Source: Solanum dulcamara (taxonomy: Eukaryota > Streptophyta > Magnoliopsida > Solanales > Solanaceae). From it: a DNA stretch of 64,000 nt. The translations under genes were made by a program, and so were the position numbers. The notes below the pieces were generated by a model. It saw only the letters and a list, made by a program, of their open reading frames with translations. It did not search any database and was not told the DNA's origin. Position 1 is the first letter of the stretch; each line of letters begins with the position of its first letter. This document shows positions 12,062 through 24,036 of the stretch, piece after piece. The stretch lies in contig NC_077240.1 of NCBI RefSeq assembly GCF_947179165.1, positions 77,698,001 to 77,762,000 of the forward strand. The letters run 5' to 3'.

Positions 12062-15000
12062 TGTAACACCCCCCAAAATTTTTCGCTAAGATTCGAACAT
12101 TTCTTCCCGTGTGGGTAGACCCGGACCGGAGGACTTGTAATTCTGCACATGAGTTAGGATTAATTCCTAAGTATTTGAAGTGTGTTAGATGTGTTTAGGG
12201 GTCATAAGGGATCTCTAACACCAAGTCGAGTCCAAAGAACTCCAATTGATTAAGTTTTCGGACGAGTTAGTTTAAGGGTCAACTTCAAACGACCATATCT
12301 CCTTGGATATAAAGAACTGGGTGGCCCACTACCTACCAAATTAAAGGTCTTTGAGTCTTCTTTCCAACGCCACCAAGATTGCAATTTTTGGAGTTCGGAG
12401 TCAAACGTTATGGCCATTTTACTACGAACTAGCACTGCAGGAATATTCAGGCCTGGGCGAAATATAGGCTTGGCGCCCCAGTGGCGCGACGCGCCACTAT
12501 AGCGCCAGAAAACAGCCTCAGTAGTTTGATCCTTGGCGCGACGCGCCATTATTAGATGTGCAGGGTTTTAGGCCTATTTTGGCTTGGCGCTGCAGTGGCG
12601 CGACGCGCCACTATAGCGCCAACAAGATTTTTTGCCCAATTTTCAGATTTTTAAAGAGGGGCAACTTGGACTTTTTCCAAATTATATATACACCATTCTT
12701 GGACGTTTTGGGACCATTTTTCAGTCCTCTCTCTCTCTCTAAAAAGCCCTAAATATTTTTCTCTCTCTTCTTCTTCTTCTTCTTCTTCTCCAAATCCATC
12801 TCCAACAAAGGGTGCCTTCAAGAGTTTCAAGGGTTCAAGTCTTCCATTGAAGACCTAACATCAAGTTCCTTCAAAGTCTTCAAACAAGGTATGTAAGGCT
12901 AACCTAAAATATGGATTGAGTTCTTCCATATGCCCATAGATGTGTTGAATAGGAGTTGTGAAAGAGTTGAACCTTCTAAGAAGGTTTTCTTGAAAGTTTT
13001 CCTAAACTATAGAAGGTTTTTAGATACTATTGGTTGATTGATGTTTTTAATGATTTGAGTTACTAAATAGTTATATTTCATATTATTAACTACAAATGTA
13101 TCTTTGTATATAGATTTATAGGTATTGACGATATTCTTGAGTTGAGTTTTGTTGTGAGTATGGGTTCATGTTTCATTCACATGTACCCAAGATGAGATTT
13201 CTTTGGTCATAATTTGTCTTGAATTGAGGTGGATGGTTTTGTGTATATATGTATTGATTGGAATGAAAAGGATGAATTGGATAGTTAAGAATGTCCCTTT
13301 GTTTCTATAATGTGAACATAGGACTAAAATGAAGATTTGCGGAGTAGATGTTTGATAATGATATGATGATAATAGTTGATAATGATGTGATGATAATATT
13401 TGATAGTGACGTGAATGACGATGTTTTGATGATGGTGTGAGTGATGATGTGAATAGTGATTATTTAATATGCGTAGAATGATTGATGAAGAGGTATATTG
13501 ATGAGGATGTTATGTGATGAAGTGGATTGGAGTCTAATGTGAGTTTGTGGTATGTGATGTGCATAATTTGAGTTGATTGGAGTCTTAGGAATGTTTTGAA
13601 AATAAATAATCTTTTGAGGAGGAGTTTTAAATAAATTATTTGTGAACCTTTTTGCATGAACTATTTATACACTATTTTGAGTCAAAAGAATTAGTAGTTT
13701 TATCTTTGATTTAGAAAAGAGTTTAAGTATGAGTTGAGTATGAGGAGCCTTTAAACGAGTTGAGTATTTTTACATTAAAGTATCTATTTTGAGTTTGATT
13801 TGAGGAGTTGAAATTATATTTTAATGTACATGATATTTTCTACATTCATTGAATTGAGATTGTATAAATTTTTAAAGAGAAGAGTTTGATGATTTGAGAT
13901 GAGTCGATTTAAAAGAAGGTCCAATGAGACTTGTCATTATGAGTTAATTGAGTTGAAATGAGAACAGAGTTGATGAGGTGGCAATGTTCCACATGAAACT
14001 AGCCGTGAGGGCTTGTTTGAGATGATTGAAGGAGTTTTATGAGCATGGAGTCATGGGAGGAGTATCGAGCACCGAATTGAGCAAGAGTACAGTCCATACT
14101 CGAACCCAATACCTGTGTTGCCAAACATAGGGGGGATTGAACCGTTAAGTCGGATGCTTCCCCGAGAGATTTGTCCTGACATTATAGGACTTGGTTGGAT
14201 TGGATCCATGAGGTTCGTCGTTCATGCCCTGGCAAGGTATGAACGGGCGTGGCAACGACGTCGTTTCGTTGTACCTTCACTGGCTCATAAGTGTTGGTTG
14301 TCGGTTAAGAGAAACTCCCATTTAGGTCTTGATAGTACTCTGAGTCAGTTGAGTTGAGTGAGTTGCTATATGCTTATGAGTTAGTCCTGTCTACACTATT
14401 TCTTGTTAGACTTAGGACACTTGAGTGAGTTGTTACATATTTATTGAGTTGAGTCCCTTGAGTTGAATTGTAAAACGTTGCATAATTTAATTTGCATATT
14501 TACTGAGTTGAGTCCTTTGAGCTGATTGTTGAGTTGAATGTTGAGTAGATTGTATACGGTCGGATTGGAGTAGATGAATTGTGATTGGAATGAATGGAAT
14601 GGTATGTGACTAGATTGGATTTGATTATTGAGTTAATTGTTGAGTTGAGTGTATATAATCGAATTGTAAATGATTTGATTGTACTATATTGTGTATGATT
14701 GGATTGGACTGTATGGTATATGATTGATCTTTGTCTAAAAATGTATTATTACTTTAGACTTATGACGCCTTGTTGAGTCTCTCTTATCTTTTCAATTTGA
14801 GATATTTGGACCGCTGCTATTCTTCCTTGAGGTATGTTTCATTCTGCCATTTTACATACCAGTACATTCCACGTACTGACGCCATTTGGCCTGCATCGTT
14901 TCATGATGCAGAGACAGGTTTGAGAGATCGTCAATAGGAGCATCATTGGGGATCTATTCGCACTCAGCGTGTTGGTGAGTCCTCCCCTACATTCGGAGGA

Positions 15001-15370
15001 CACCGTCTATGTATTCTTGCATCGAGTTAGCCCTTTTCATTTTGATTTGAGGTAACCATGAACATGTCATTGGCACCAATTAGATAGTAGTGATAGAGGC
15101 TTCATAGACTAGATAGTGATGAGTCGATCGAGTTATTCTTGTCAAACTATTTATAATGACAAATATTAGAGTCGAATTTGTTGGCCCATGGCCTTTATTC
15201 TTTGAGTTAGACTGAGGTTTGAGTTGCCCACTGGATATTCTCCTTATTATTTTGTCTTCCGCTGATCGAATGAATGAACGGATGTGTGATCGGGCTATGT
15301 GGTTCGCTTAGGAGCCAGAAATGGTTTCTAAGTGCCAGTTACGTCTAGGGTACCCTCCCGGGGCGTGACA
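12062..15370 (+). mobile_element. Ty3/gypsy solo LTR (3309 bp), TSD TTTAC
   Basis: Begins TGTAACACCCC and ends GGGGCGTGACA, with a perfect TSD TTTAC at 12057-12061 and 15371-15375. No gag-pol lies inside, so this is a solo LTR from LTR-LTR recombination. In its own direction it shows three CpG-rich palindromes (12491-12613), a TATA-like ATTATATATACACC near 12682, a CT-rich leader (12730-12790) and a consensus splice donor AAG|GTATGTAAG at 12889. The 3' end region, near 14860-15000, has the stretch CAGTACATTCCACGTACTGACG. Confidence 0.93.
12491..12613. repeat. Three CpG-rich palindromes in the gypsy LTR
   Basis: GTGGCGCGACGCGCCAC occurs near 12479 and near 12596 with 8-bp arms around a single A, and a shorter version TGGCGCGACGCGCCA lies near 12534. 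They lie just upstream of the LTR's own TATA-like sequence. Confidence 0.85.
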
Positions 15371-17892
15371 TTTACTTTCCTTTTGAACTTCTCTTGGTCG
15401 TTTAGATCTTTCACTTGAGGATTCACTTTTAGTTTTATACGGATAAATATTTTCAAAAAATTCAGCATTATCTGATTCAATTACCGTATTAACATTAATT
15501 TCAGGATTGTCTGATTTGTGAACCAAAAATCGACAAGCTTTGCTGTTTGTAGCATAGCCAATAAAAACACAATCTACGGTCTTTGGTCCGATTTTTACCC
15601 TTTTGGGCAAAGGAACTTGGACCTTTGCTAAACACCCCCACATTTTGAAATATTTCAAGTTGGGTTTTCTTCCTTTCCATAGTTCATATGGAATAGTTTG
15701 TGTTTTGTTGTGGGGTACTCTGTTGAGTATTCGATTAGCTGTAAGGATAGCTTCCCCCCATAAGTTCTGCGGTAAATTGGAACTTATTAATAAAGCATTC
15801 ATCATTTCTTTTAATGTTCGGTTTTTCCTTTCCGCAATTCCATTTGATTGAGGTGTGTAGGGGGCAGTAGTTTGATGAATAATTCCATATTCTAAACATA
15901 TCTTTTCAAAAGGAGATTCGTATTCTCCACCCCTGTCACTTCTAATCATTTTTATCTTTTTATTCAATTGATTTTCTACTTCGTTCTTGTATTGCTTAAA
16001 TGCATCAATTGCTTCATCCTTACTATTAAGCAAATATACATAACAATATCGAGTGCTATCGTCAATAAAAATTATAAAATACTTCTTTCCACCACGAGTT
16101 GGTGTAGACTTCATATCACAAATGTCTGTGTGAATCAATTCTAAGGGACTAGAATTCCTTTCAATAGATTTATAAGGATGCTTAGCATACTTAGATTCAA
16201 CAGATACTTGACATTTTGATTTATTGCAATCAAAGTTAGGCAATATATTTAAATTAATCAGTTTTCACAAGGTTTTATTATTGACATGTCCTAAACGTGA
16301 ATGCCATAAATTATTTGACTCAAGTAAGTAAGAAGAAGCTTGAACTTTATTATCATCAACAACCATTACATTTAGTTTGAAAAGACCCTCAGTGAGGTAG
16401 CCTTTTCCTAGATACATTTCATTCTTACTGACAACTACTTTGTCTGAAACTAGAACACACTTGAATCTATTCTTGATAAGAAGGTCGACAGACACCAAAT
16501 TCTTTCGCATTTCTGGAACATGATACACTTTGTTCAGCGTCACTACCTTGCCGGATGTCAGTTTCAGAAATACTCTCCCATATCCTTCAATCTTTGCAGT
16601 TGCAGAATTTCCCATATAGATCGTCGCATCAGGTGCTGCAGGGGAATAAGTAGAGAAGGCTTCTCGGACTGCACACACATGCGAAGTAGCTCCCGAATCA
16701 AGCCACCATTCTTTGGGATTACCTACTAGGTTGCATTCTGATAGCATTGCACACAGATCATCGATACCTTCTTTATTTTCCACCATATTAGCTTGTCCCT
16801 TTCTCTTGTCCTTTTTCAGAAGACGACAATCTGGAACTTTGTGTCCAACTTTCCCACAATTATAACAATTGCCCTTGAACTTTTTCTTGTTCTGCTCCTG
16901 ATTCTTTCCAAAAGGTTGCTTCCTTTTTTTATTCTTTGGAGCAGCATCTTCAACGATGTTCGCTCCCATAATTGTTGAATTTTCATGCAACTTCTTTTCT
17001 GCTGTTTTGTTAGCTTCCTCAATCTTGAGACGAATTACAAGATCTTCCAACTTCATTTCCTTACGCTTGTGCTTTAGATAATTTTTGAAATCTCTCCACG
17101 AAGAAGGCAATTTTTCTATCATCGCAGCCACTTGAAATACTTCATTAACTACCATACCTTCAGCAATAAGGTCATGAAAAATAAGTTGTAGTTCTTGAAC
17201 TTGGGTTCCAACAGTTCTGCTATTTATCATTTTATAGTCTAGGAACTTAGCAACCACAAATGTTTTCAAGCATGCGTCTTCAGTCTTGTACTTCTTCTCA
17301 AGTGCATCCCATAATTCTTTAGAAGTTTTCACAGCACTATAGACATTGTACAAATTATCATCCAAAGCACTTAGGATGTAGCCCTTGCATAGAAAATCTG
17401 TCTGTGTCCATGCCTCAGTAATCATAAATTTTTCATTGGCCGGCATATCAGCAGCGGGCACAGGAGGATCTTCGTTAGTGAACTTCTGCATACCAAGAGT
17501 GGTAAGCCAAAAGAACACCCTTTGCTGCCATCCTTTGAAGTTGGCTCCAGAAAATTTTCCTGGTTTTTCTGCCGGTGGCACAGAAGTGCGGCTTGTTGCA
17601 GCAACAGTCGCAGAAGTAGTAGCAGTATCACTTGTCATTTCTTTTTCACTGTCAAAATAGACAAACTGTCTTAATATTTCAGAATATCAAACATTTTACA
17701 AAAACAACGACGAAGTTTTTATACTCTTCAAATCGTTGTACAAGTATGAACTTTAATATTCCAATGAAGTTTTTATACTCTTCAAATCAGAATATTTATT
17801 TCATACGGAGTAGAAAACCACACAGGTTTTAGTCTCCAAAGACAGAATACAGTTTGATTAGAAAACAATAATAATAATAATTTTCTTAAGAT

Positions 17893-18480
17893 TGTTAGTA
17901 AACTGTACTGGAAAATATTAAAACAGTAACAACAACTAAAAGTAATAAAACACAGAATCTGGAAATTAATTCAAGAACAAAATCGAGCCCACTGACTGCA
18001 CAGTGTGTCCTTAAGGAAATTATTCCCCTCAAAGTACCCGAGGTTTTCGGACAAGGTTGCAACCTTTCAAAAATCCATTGAAAAAAACGGAGGGAAATTT
18101 TAAATTAATCCGGGAAAGAAACGGGTCGCGGGTCAGGATTTTTTTTCCCTTAATTAATTAAATAAATAAATAATATTAATTATTTAAAAACTTAAAGAAA
18201 ATTTGGTCCAAAAAGATTATCAATCAATCATATCAATTGACCAAATCCAAATCCAAATCCGTAGCCGAGCCGAACGACGACGACGACGGCACGAGGGGAG
18301 ACCCTCTTCTTGACCCTTTAGCAACATGAAGGAGTGCTTCTACTTTTAAGTAAGAGACTTTTCATTTCCATCACCTATGTGGGACCAAAGCTTATTTAAT
18401 AAAGCAAGAGAGAACATATTATTTCCTCTCCACTTCTTTTTCCCTCAATTTCCCATTCAACCTATCAATTAAACCCAACA
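17893..18480 (-). repeat. Copia B 5' LTR, internally deleted (588 bp)
   Basis: It has the same ends as 8941-9820, but jumps from 'cccgaggtttt' straight to 'cggacaagg', skipping about 290 bp present in the other LTR. A TTTT run occurs at both deletion edges, suggesting a microhomology-mediated deletion. The GC-rich microsatellite also differs (AAATCC units replace most GAAGCC units). Confidence 0.88.
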
Positions 18481-18729
18481 GGTGCTACATATGTTTTTGC
18501 TAATCTTGTGTTCCACTCTCGCATGAAGCACATTGAACTTGACTATCATTTTGTTCGTAAATTAGTCCAACAAGGTATGCTTCGAATTTCTTATGTTTCA
18601 TTGAAGAAACAACTAGTTGATAGGCTTACAAAATCTCTTCAAAGTGGATCTTTTGAGTTGATACGTTCCAAGATTGGCATTTCTGATCGACCTACCATCT
18701 TGCGGAGGCATATTAGAGATATATCTTAG
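18481..18729 (+). pseudogene. Outer Copia element, part 3 (RNase H C-terminus)
   Basis: Continues the RNase H reading interrupted at 8940 and reads FHSRMKHIELDYHFVRKLVQ, then QLVDRLTKSLQSGSFELIRSKIG, ending at the TAG at 18727. This is the standard C-terminus of Copia pol. With 2750-3320 and 8189-8940 it forms the outermost shell of the nest. Confidence 0.85.
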
Positions 18730-18930
18730 ATTGATTGCATATTATTTTCATTCCTTATTTACATATTTAGTTTTCATATTCTTAGATTATTCATAACGGT
18801 AAAGATCCTCATTCATTTTGACTAATTGTAGTCATTTCCTTCCTGATCCTTATTGATCCACCCTCTTGTATAAATACTACACTCATTATTAATAAAAAAA
18901 ATAAGAACTTATCTCTGCAGTACACTACTT
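18710..18930 (+). repeat. Probable 3' LTR start of the outer Copia element
   Basis: After the purine-rich CTTGCGGAGGCA comes TATTAGAGATATATCTTAG, resembling a TGTTAGAGATATA LTR start, and a TATA-like CTTGTATAAATAC lies at about 18866. The right end and any TSD could not be fixed, and no matching 5' LTR is present. Confidence 0.45.
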
Positions 18931-19194
18931 TAATATATACATGCACATCGCGTGCAAACAGGAGCTATCGAGAAAAATATACAATATCTCAAAAGGAGAG
19001 ATCCAAAGGAACCAGGTTCTTCCTAAAAATAACAGAATATGTCAAGATGGACTCGAAGGTACTCAAGTTACTCTTCCTATTGAAAAAGGGAACCCAAAAA
19101 TGGTTGGGTTTTCTAATTTCAACCACTAATTCATCTGAACCTCTAATGCAGAGCATAAATTTGTGTATATAAAAAAATTCTTCATTAAAATTGC

Positions 19195-19480
19195 AATAAA
19201 TAGTAGGTCAAAATTCATAATTTTAAAAATATAACAAGTTCAATATTGAAAATCCTGAAAATTTTACCCTTAGAATAGTAAGAAATACTTAGAGGTGAAA
19301 TTGTGTGTTAAGGAGACATCAAATTACTTCTTATATGGACAAAAAGAAGAAAGGCAGTGTGGAAAAAAGCCAAGTCAAGTTGCCCATGTGAGATAAAGAA
19401 AGTTCAAATCTAAAGTAGGTCATGGGAAAAAAATGATCTATTATAAGGAAATTACGCGAAATTGAATAACATTGCTCCGT
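19195..19480 (-). pseudogene. Ghost of a beta-1,3-glucanase 5' region (exon 1 deleted)
   Basis: The block matches two separated parts of the intact glucanase gene: its intron (25440-25520, 'gagttcaatactgaaaatcct') and its 5' UTR/promoter (25688-25900, 'agtaagaaatacttgaggtgaaatt' onward through 'ccaagtcaag'). Here the two parts are fused at about 19255-19275, so exon 1 and its donor are gone. A TATA-like remnant (complement of CTTATATGG, near 19330) remains where the intact gene has its TATA box. No exon 2 was seen beside it. It is a third, dead member of the cluster. Confidence 0.72.
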
Positions 19481-20426
19481 TAAATTTATGGTCTAATATT
19501 ATTTTCGACGTTAGAAAAAATCTCATTTTTCTCCTTGATTTCTAGCCGAAGTCCAACTTAATTGAAGGTAGTTTTAAACTATACTCAATAATTTAGGGGT
19601 AAATTAAATTTGTACCTTTCTTCTAGAAGAAGTGGATACGTGAAGTCTACTCATTGAGTTGTAGAATAATATCAACAAGAGGTAATGATAGGAAACTCGT
19701 TTGTTTAGGAAAAAAAGGAAAAAGAAAAGAAATTTGTATGGGGTAAAAATCAGACTTAAGACTTAGGCAAATGATCAAAAAATGACACGTAACAAGAAGA
19801 ATAAGTCAAAAGTGACTCAAAAAGTAGGAGCGATCTAGCAAATATCATGTGAGTTTATGAGAATTCAATAATTTTTATACAAACCATACAGATATATTAA
19901 GAAATTTACTAATAAGTATCTACGATATATTATTTTGTTGTGAACTCCAGTAATTATTGTATATCAACTTTATAATTGTGATAAATTCATAAATTACAAA
20001 TTCTGCATTTTCTCAAAACGAAAGTAATAACCTTGAAGCAAAATAAGTTGCCCTGTGAACAGGGACAGATCTAGGGAGTTGTGGTATTCACCCGAACCCT
20101 TCGGCACGACAGAGAGTATGATTATATAACAATGTAATCTTTTGTCCCTTCACCATAATGATGTTTCGGCTTGAGTCTAGTTTTAAACTATATATTCAAA
20201 AGTTGGTTAGTAAATTTGAAACTTTATTTATTTTTTTGGAAAAAATGGACATGTAAAATTTACTCATATGCCATTGCAATATAAGTCGGTACCTTTCACG
20301 ACAACATAAATTTATTGTAAAGGTTCGATATGACTTGTGAGTGGTCTAATATGATACTTAAGTTCAGAGGTGGACCTAGGATATTGAACCTGATGGGGGC
20401 ACTACCATCTTTAGTATGTCAATTAC
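19481..20426. other. Gene-free AT-rich spacer
   Basis: No coding region is supported. A stretch near 20055-20120 (GGGACAGATCTAGG, CCCGAACCCTTCGGCA) resembles common dispersed Solanaceae repeats, but no termini were found. Confidence 0.5.
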
Positions 20427-23163
20427 TAGCACAATCCGATTCTGGGTGTGATGGCACCTGTCCGTTCCCACCGAACAAGTCAGCCTAAAATCCAACAATT
20501 CAAGAAATATAGCGGAAATAATCTAAATAAATAGATAATAAACTAAAAGCGGAAGTTTTTCACTTAAATACCCCTAAAGATTGGTTGTCACATGTACAAG
20601 CCACTACAGAAAGTAAACTGAAATGAAAGTACAAGTCTCAATATGGCTTCAACTCTCAAATAGAGTAAAGCATAAAAATAAAGGAAGTATGAGAATTTGC
20701 TGGATATCAATGGCTACCTCTCTCAACTCCCAAAAGCCTCGAATGATCAAGAAAGGAGACAGTGATCAAAGTCCAGGCTCGAAACCTACACAAGTGTGGA
20801 AGCAAGGGTGAGTATCAAACAACGCGGTACCCAGCAAGCTAACTAGAAAAACTAAGTAAATCTAAAAGAATACACGAACTCCGTTTCCAACCCAATCGAA
20901 CCTCCAGACTACAACCTGCACAGAAACCAGCTCAACCTAATAGTTCATACTACACAACTCAATAAGATACAGATCACAGCTCAATATCACAAGATGTATC
21001 GTACAAGTACTCACAAGTCACAAACAAGCATCAAACTATCAACACAGATATGTAGAATATGTATATGCACACTCAATGATCATGCATGTGTGCAATTATC
21101 GGCAAAGACCTCAACATGATAAAATCTGATCGAAAATGACCTCGGTCCCACAACCTTATCAGAAATGACCTTGGCCATATGCTCTCATCGAAAATGACTT
21201 CGGCAATGTAATCCTGCCAGAAATGACCTCGGGAATATAATCTCATCGAAAATGACCTCGATAGTGTAATTCCGTCGAAAATGACCTCAATAATATAATC
21301 TCATCAAAAATGACCTTGGCCTATCAATCTCTCACTGAAAATGACCTCGGTAATATAATCTCATCGAAAATGACCTCAGCTTATCAATCTCTCATCGGAA
21401 ATGACCTCGGTAATATAATCTCACCAGAAATGACCTCGGCAATATAATCTCGCCGGAAATGACCTCGGTCTCACAATCATATACATCTCATCGCAGTATT
21501 TCAGAATCAATGCAACAGCATGCTCACACAAGTAATGAGGAATAATCAATTCAGATAAACCGCAATTGCAATTAGACTATCAAGTATTTCATCAACTACA
21601 CATAGATATCTAGATTACGGCATGCAAGTTTCAACACTCAACAATATCACACATAGTCTTTTATTAACCCCATCATTTTATTTTAGATTAGTTCATATCA
21701 CAATTAAACTCATAACCTCATCCCCATTACTCTCCAAAATAAATACAATGGGATATTCGGGAATTCTAAGAGATTCACAAGATTTTAATAGTCCACTTGC
21801 ATTAGCCAATACGCAATCGGTCACTCCACGTGAGCTTTTCCCTTCCGAATGCACTCCAATTCACCACAATCTATACAAATTCAAGTTCTCAATCAAAATA
21901 CGGCAGCAATAATATTCATATCATATTTTTGAAAATCGGACCGAAATTGACTTGAAATGCCCGAAAAAAGCCGATTTTGAAAAGAGCAAAAAAAATTCAG
22001 AAATTTTTACATAAACAATATCCTCAAGCTATTTGGAGTTTACTAGTAAAAACGGAAGTAGATTTGGACTTAAAATGAGCTCACAATCATCAAAACATTG
22101 AAACTAATTCAAGTTCTTGAAAACCCCAACCTCTCCAATTTAAAAACCTCAATTTCATGTTAAAACTCTCAAAATAATCAATGGGTAATCAAGATTGGAG
22201 GTTAGAATCACTTACACCAAAGTTTTTTCACGAAATCTCCTCTGAAAATCGGCTCCCCAAGCTCTAAAGTCACAAAAAATGGTAAAAAGAGGCTAGATCC
22301 CGATTTTCTCACTTTTCAAGGGTCATTTGCTCTCCGCGAACGCGGATCACTAACTCCGCAAACGCGAAGGCTAACCAAACGTCCCTCCGCGAAAGCAGAG
22401 GAGGGACAACTATCCTTCCACAAACACGAACAAGCCTCTGCGAACGCGGGCAAGTCTCCGCGAACGTGGAGAAGGACTCTCAGGCACCGGATGATAACAA
22501 TGTTACTTAAGTCTCCAAGTCTCTGAATGACCCTCGGGATTCATTCGGGATCCCGTATACACAAACCATATATGCATCCCCACTAAACTCGACATTCCGA
22601 ACTCAACGAACCCATCAAAATTTGATTTCAAGGCTTCCTTGATCCGAAAACTAAAAAGTCACAACTAGACCAACATTATACCTCAAAAGACCAAAACGCC
22701 CTTGGAGCTTCCAAAAATTACACAAAAATTCTTCCTAGGCCTAAAATCACCCTCCGAATTTAACGAAGTTATCGGAATTCAATTTCAAGCATCTGATCCC
22801 CAAATGTTGACCAAAGTCAAACCTATGGCCAAAAACTCAACTATTTCCAATTCAACCCCTCAAATCCACAATATGACCCCAAAGGCAATTCCGTCAACTC
22901 TCCTAGATCAATTTTAATATTCCGGAACTTATGGAATCGACGGAATTCTGTTCCGAGACTCGAAACTCTAAATGACCTCAAATATACCACTTTTGAGTCA
23001 TTCTAAACCTCTAAAACTCAAAGTTTACCAAAAATTTTAACTTTTCAAGAAAACCACAGAACCGACATCAAATATCAATCAAATATGACTCAGGAAAACT
23101 ATCAAGAGGGGTAAAATAATCTTTTTACGAAAAATTCCAAAAATGACCTTCAGGATCATTACA
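20427..23163 (-). mobile_element. Ty3/gypsy solo LTR (2737 bp), TSD ATTAC
   Basis: On the minus strand it starts TGTAATGATCC (23163) and ends in a mutated form of the GGTCGTGACA terminus (plus strand TAGCACAATCCG at 20427). The TSD ATTAC is perfect (20422-20426 and 23164-23168). There is no internal gag-pol. It carries a ~30-bp tandem array (21100-21470), imperfect palindromes of the TCCGCG..CGCGGA type (22330-22470) and a donor-like GTAAGTG at 22215 on the minus strand. Confidence 0.9.
21100..21470. repeat. ~30-bp tandem array inside the gypsy LTR
   Basis: About 12 copies of a unit containing AAATGACCTCGG followed by TAATATAATCTCATCG. Spacing is about 30 bp and copies diverge by a few bases. 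A shorter array with the same AATGACCT core lies in the related LTR at 31795-31910. Confidence 0.88.
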
Positions 23164-23168
23164 ATTAC

Positions 23169-24036
23169 AAGCGACAAAGTTCAATATGTCTTCCTCAATC
23201 ACCAATAATTAACTAGTATTATATAGTTATATAATCCTCTATTTCAATTTATTTGTCTTAATTTTAATTTTAATCTATTTAGAAAAGAAATTATAAAATT
23301 GATGATTTACCTGAGCCGCACTTATGCATAAATTTGGCTTGCTAAGGTACTTCTTGGGTGATCTCTCCTCTTTTTTTGCAACTCTTTAATTTCATATTTC
23401 CACATGATATGTTTAAGATCACAATATTAAAGGTTAGTTTGGTACATTCCACATATACTTGATTTAAGACTGCAAAATTCAAAAAAAAAATTACTTTCTT
23501 AATTAACAACATGTCAAGTCAAAATTAGACAATCGAATTAAAATGGAGAAAATAAAAATAATTTATTTTTATAATAAATTAGTACAATCTATATTAGTCA
23601 TCAAAAATAAAAATGGGAAAGTTTTTCTGTTAGAGAAGTTTGATCGTTTTTAATGGATGACGTTTTTAACTCAACGATTTGTGAGAATGAAAGAGAAGAT
23701 GATGACGATCTGACATGAATTATGAGCAATCTAGCTAATAGGATAATTAGGTCGCATATAACATGAAGTCACATCGATATTGTCCTAATTTGTATGCATT
23801 TCTTAAATGTATTTTCTTCTTCTTCTTTAGTAGAATTGCTTTCATGCTACCTCAAAAAAACAATGTGAACAATCCATTCTCAAGAGGTGACATCAAGGAA
23901 ATTAAAACACAAGGTGTGATACATTTTCTTACTACATAGTAATTAGATATGCTATCATTAATTGAGGAGAATGACACACAAATTTCTCCTTATTATTCAT
24001 ATAATAACTATATAGTATGAATTAGAAATGCAATCA
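23169..24036. other. Spacer downstream of the intact glucanase gene
   Basis: AT-rich, with no coding region supported. It forms the 3' flank of the minus-strand glucanase gene. Confidence 0.5.

Larger units (their letters stand above)
10403..17638 (-). pseudogene. Copia B gag-pol, interrupted by gypsy LTR
   Basis: The start codon is at 17638. Domains in order: gag (KFSGANFKGWQQRVFFWLTT), CCHC knuckle CYNCGKVGHKVPDC, protease DSGATSHV, GAG-pre-integrase ending LWHSRLGHVNNKTL. A single in-frame TGA (16265-16267) follows, then integrase with FIDDSTRYCYVYLL, RSDRGGEYES and NGIAERKNRTLKEM (the D, D, E residues). The gypsy LTR splits the frame between 15370 and 12062; the codons on both sides are in register once one TSD copy is discounted. 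RT follows with CLYVDDMLIMS (11864-11130), a TAA near 11130, a frame change near 10920-10936, and RNase H ([15 protein letters not shown]) to 10403. The few lesions suggest a fairly young element. Confidence 0.9.
8941..18480 (-). mobile_element. Copia B: LTR retrotransposon with inserted gypsy LTR, TSD GGTGC
   Basis: A minus-strand Ty1/copia element flanked by a perfect TSD GGTGC (8936-8940 and 18481-18485). The 3' LTR is 8941-9820 and the 5' LTR 17893-18480. The internal region encodes gag-pol on the minus strand and carries a 3309-bp gypsy solo LTR at 12062-15370. The 5' LTR is about 290 bp shorter than the 3' LTR because of an internal deletion. A solo LTR of the same family occurs at 26566-27270. 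No tRNA-Met type primer site is obvious next to the 5' LTR. Confidence 0.93.

Noticed and set aside
18941..19129. Short open frame as glucanase exon 2 of the ghost copy
   Set aside because: Its translation shows no GH17 motif.
21100..21470. Regular ~30-bp repeats as a CRISPR array
   Set aside because: Units are contiguous diverged repeats without unique spacers, in a plant LTR with a clear TSD; no cas genes.
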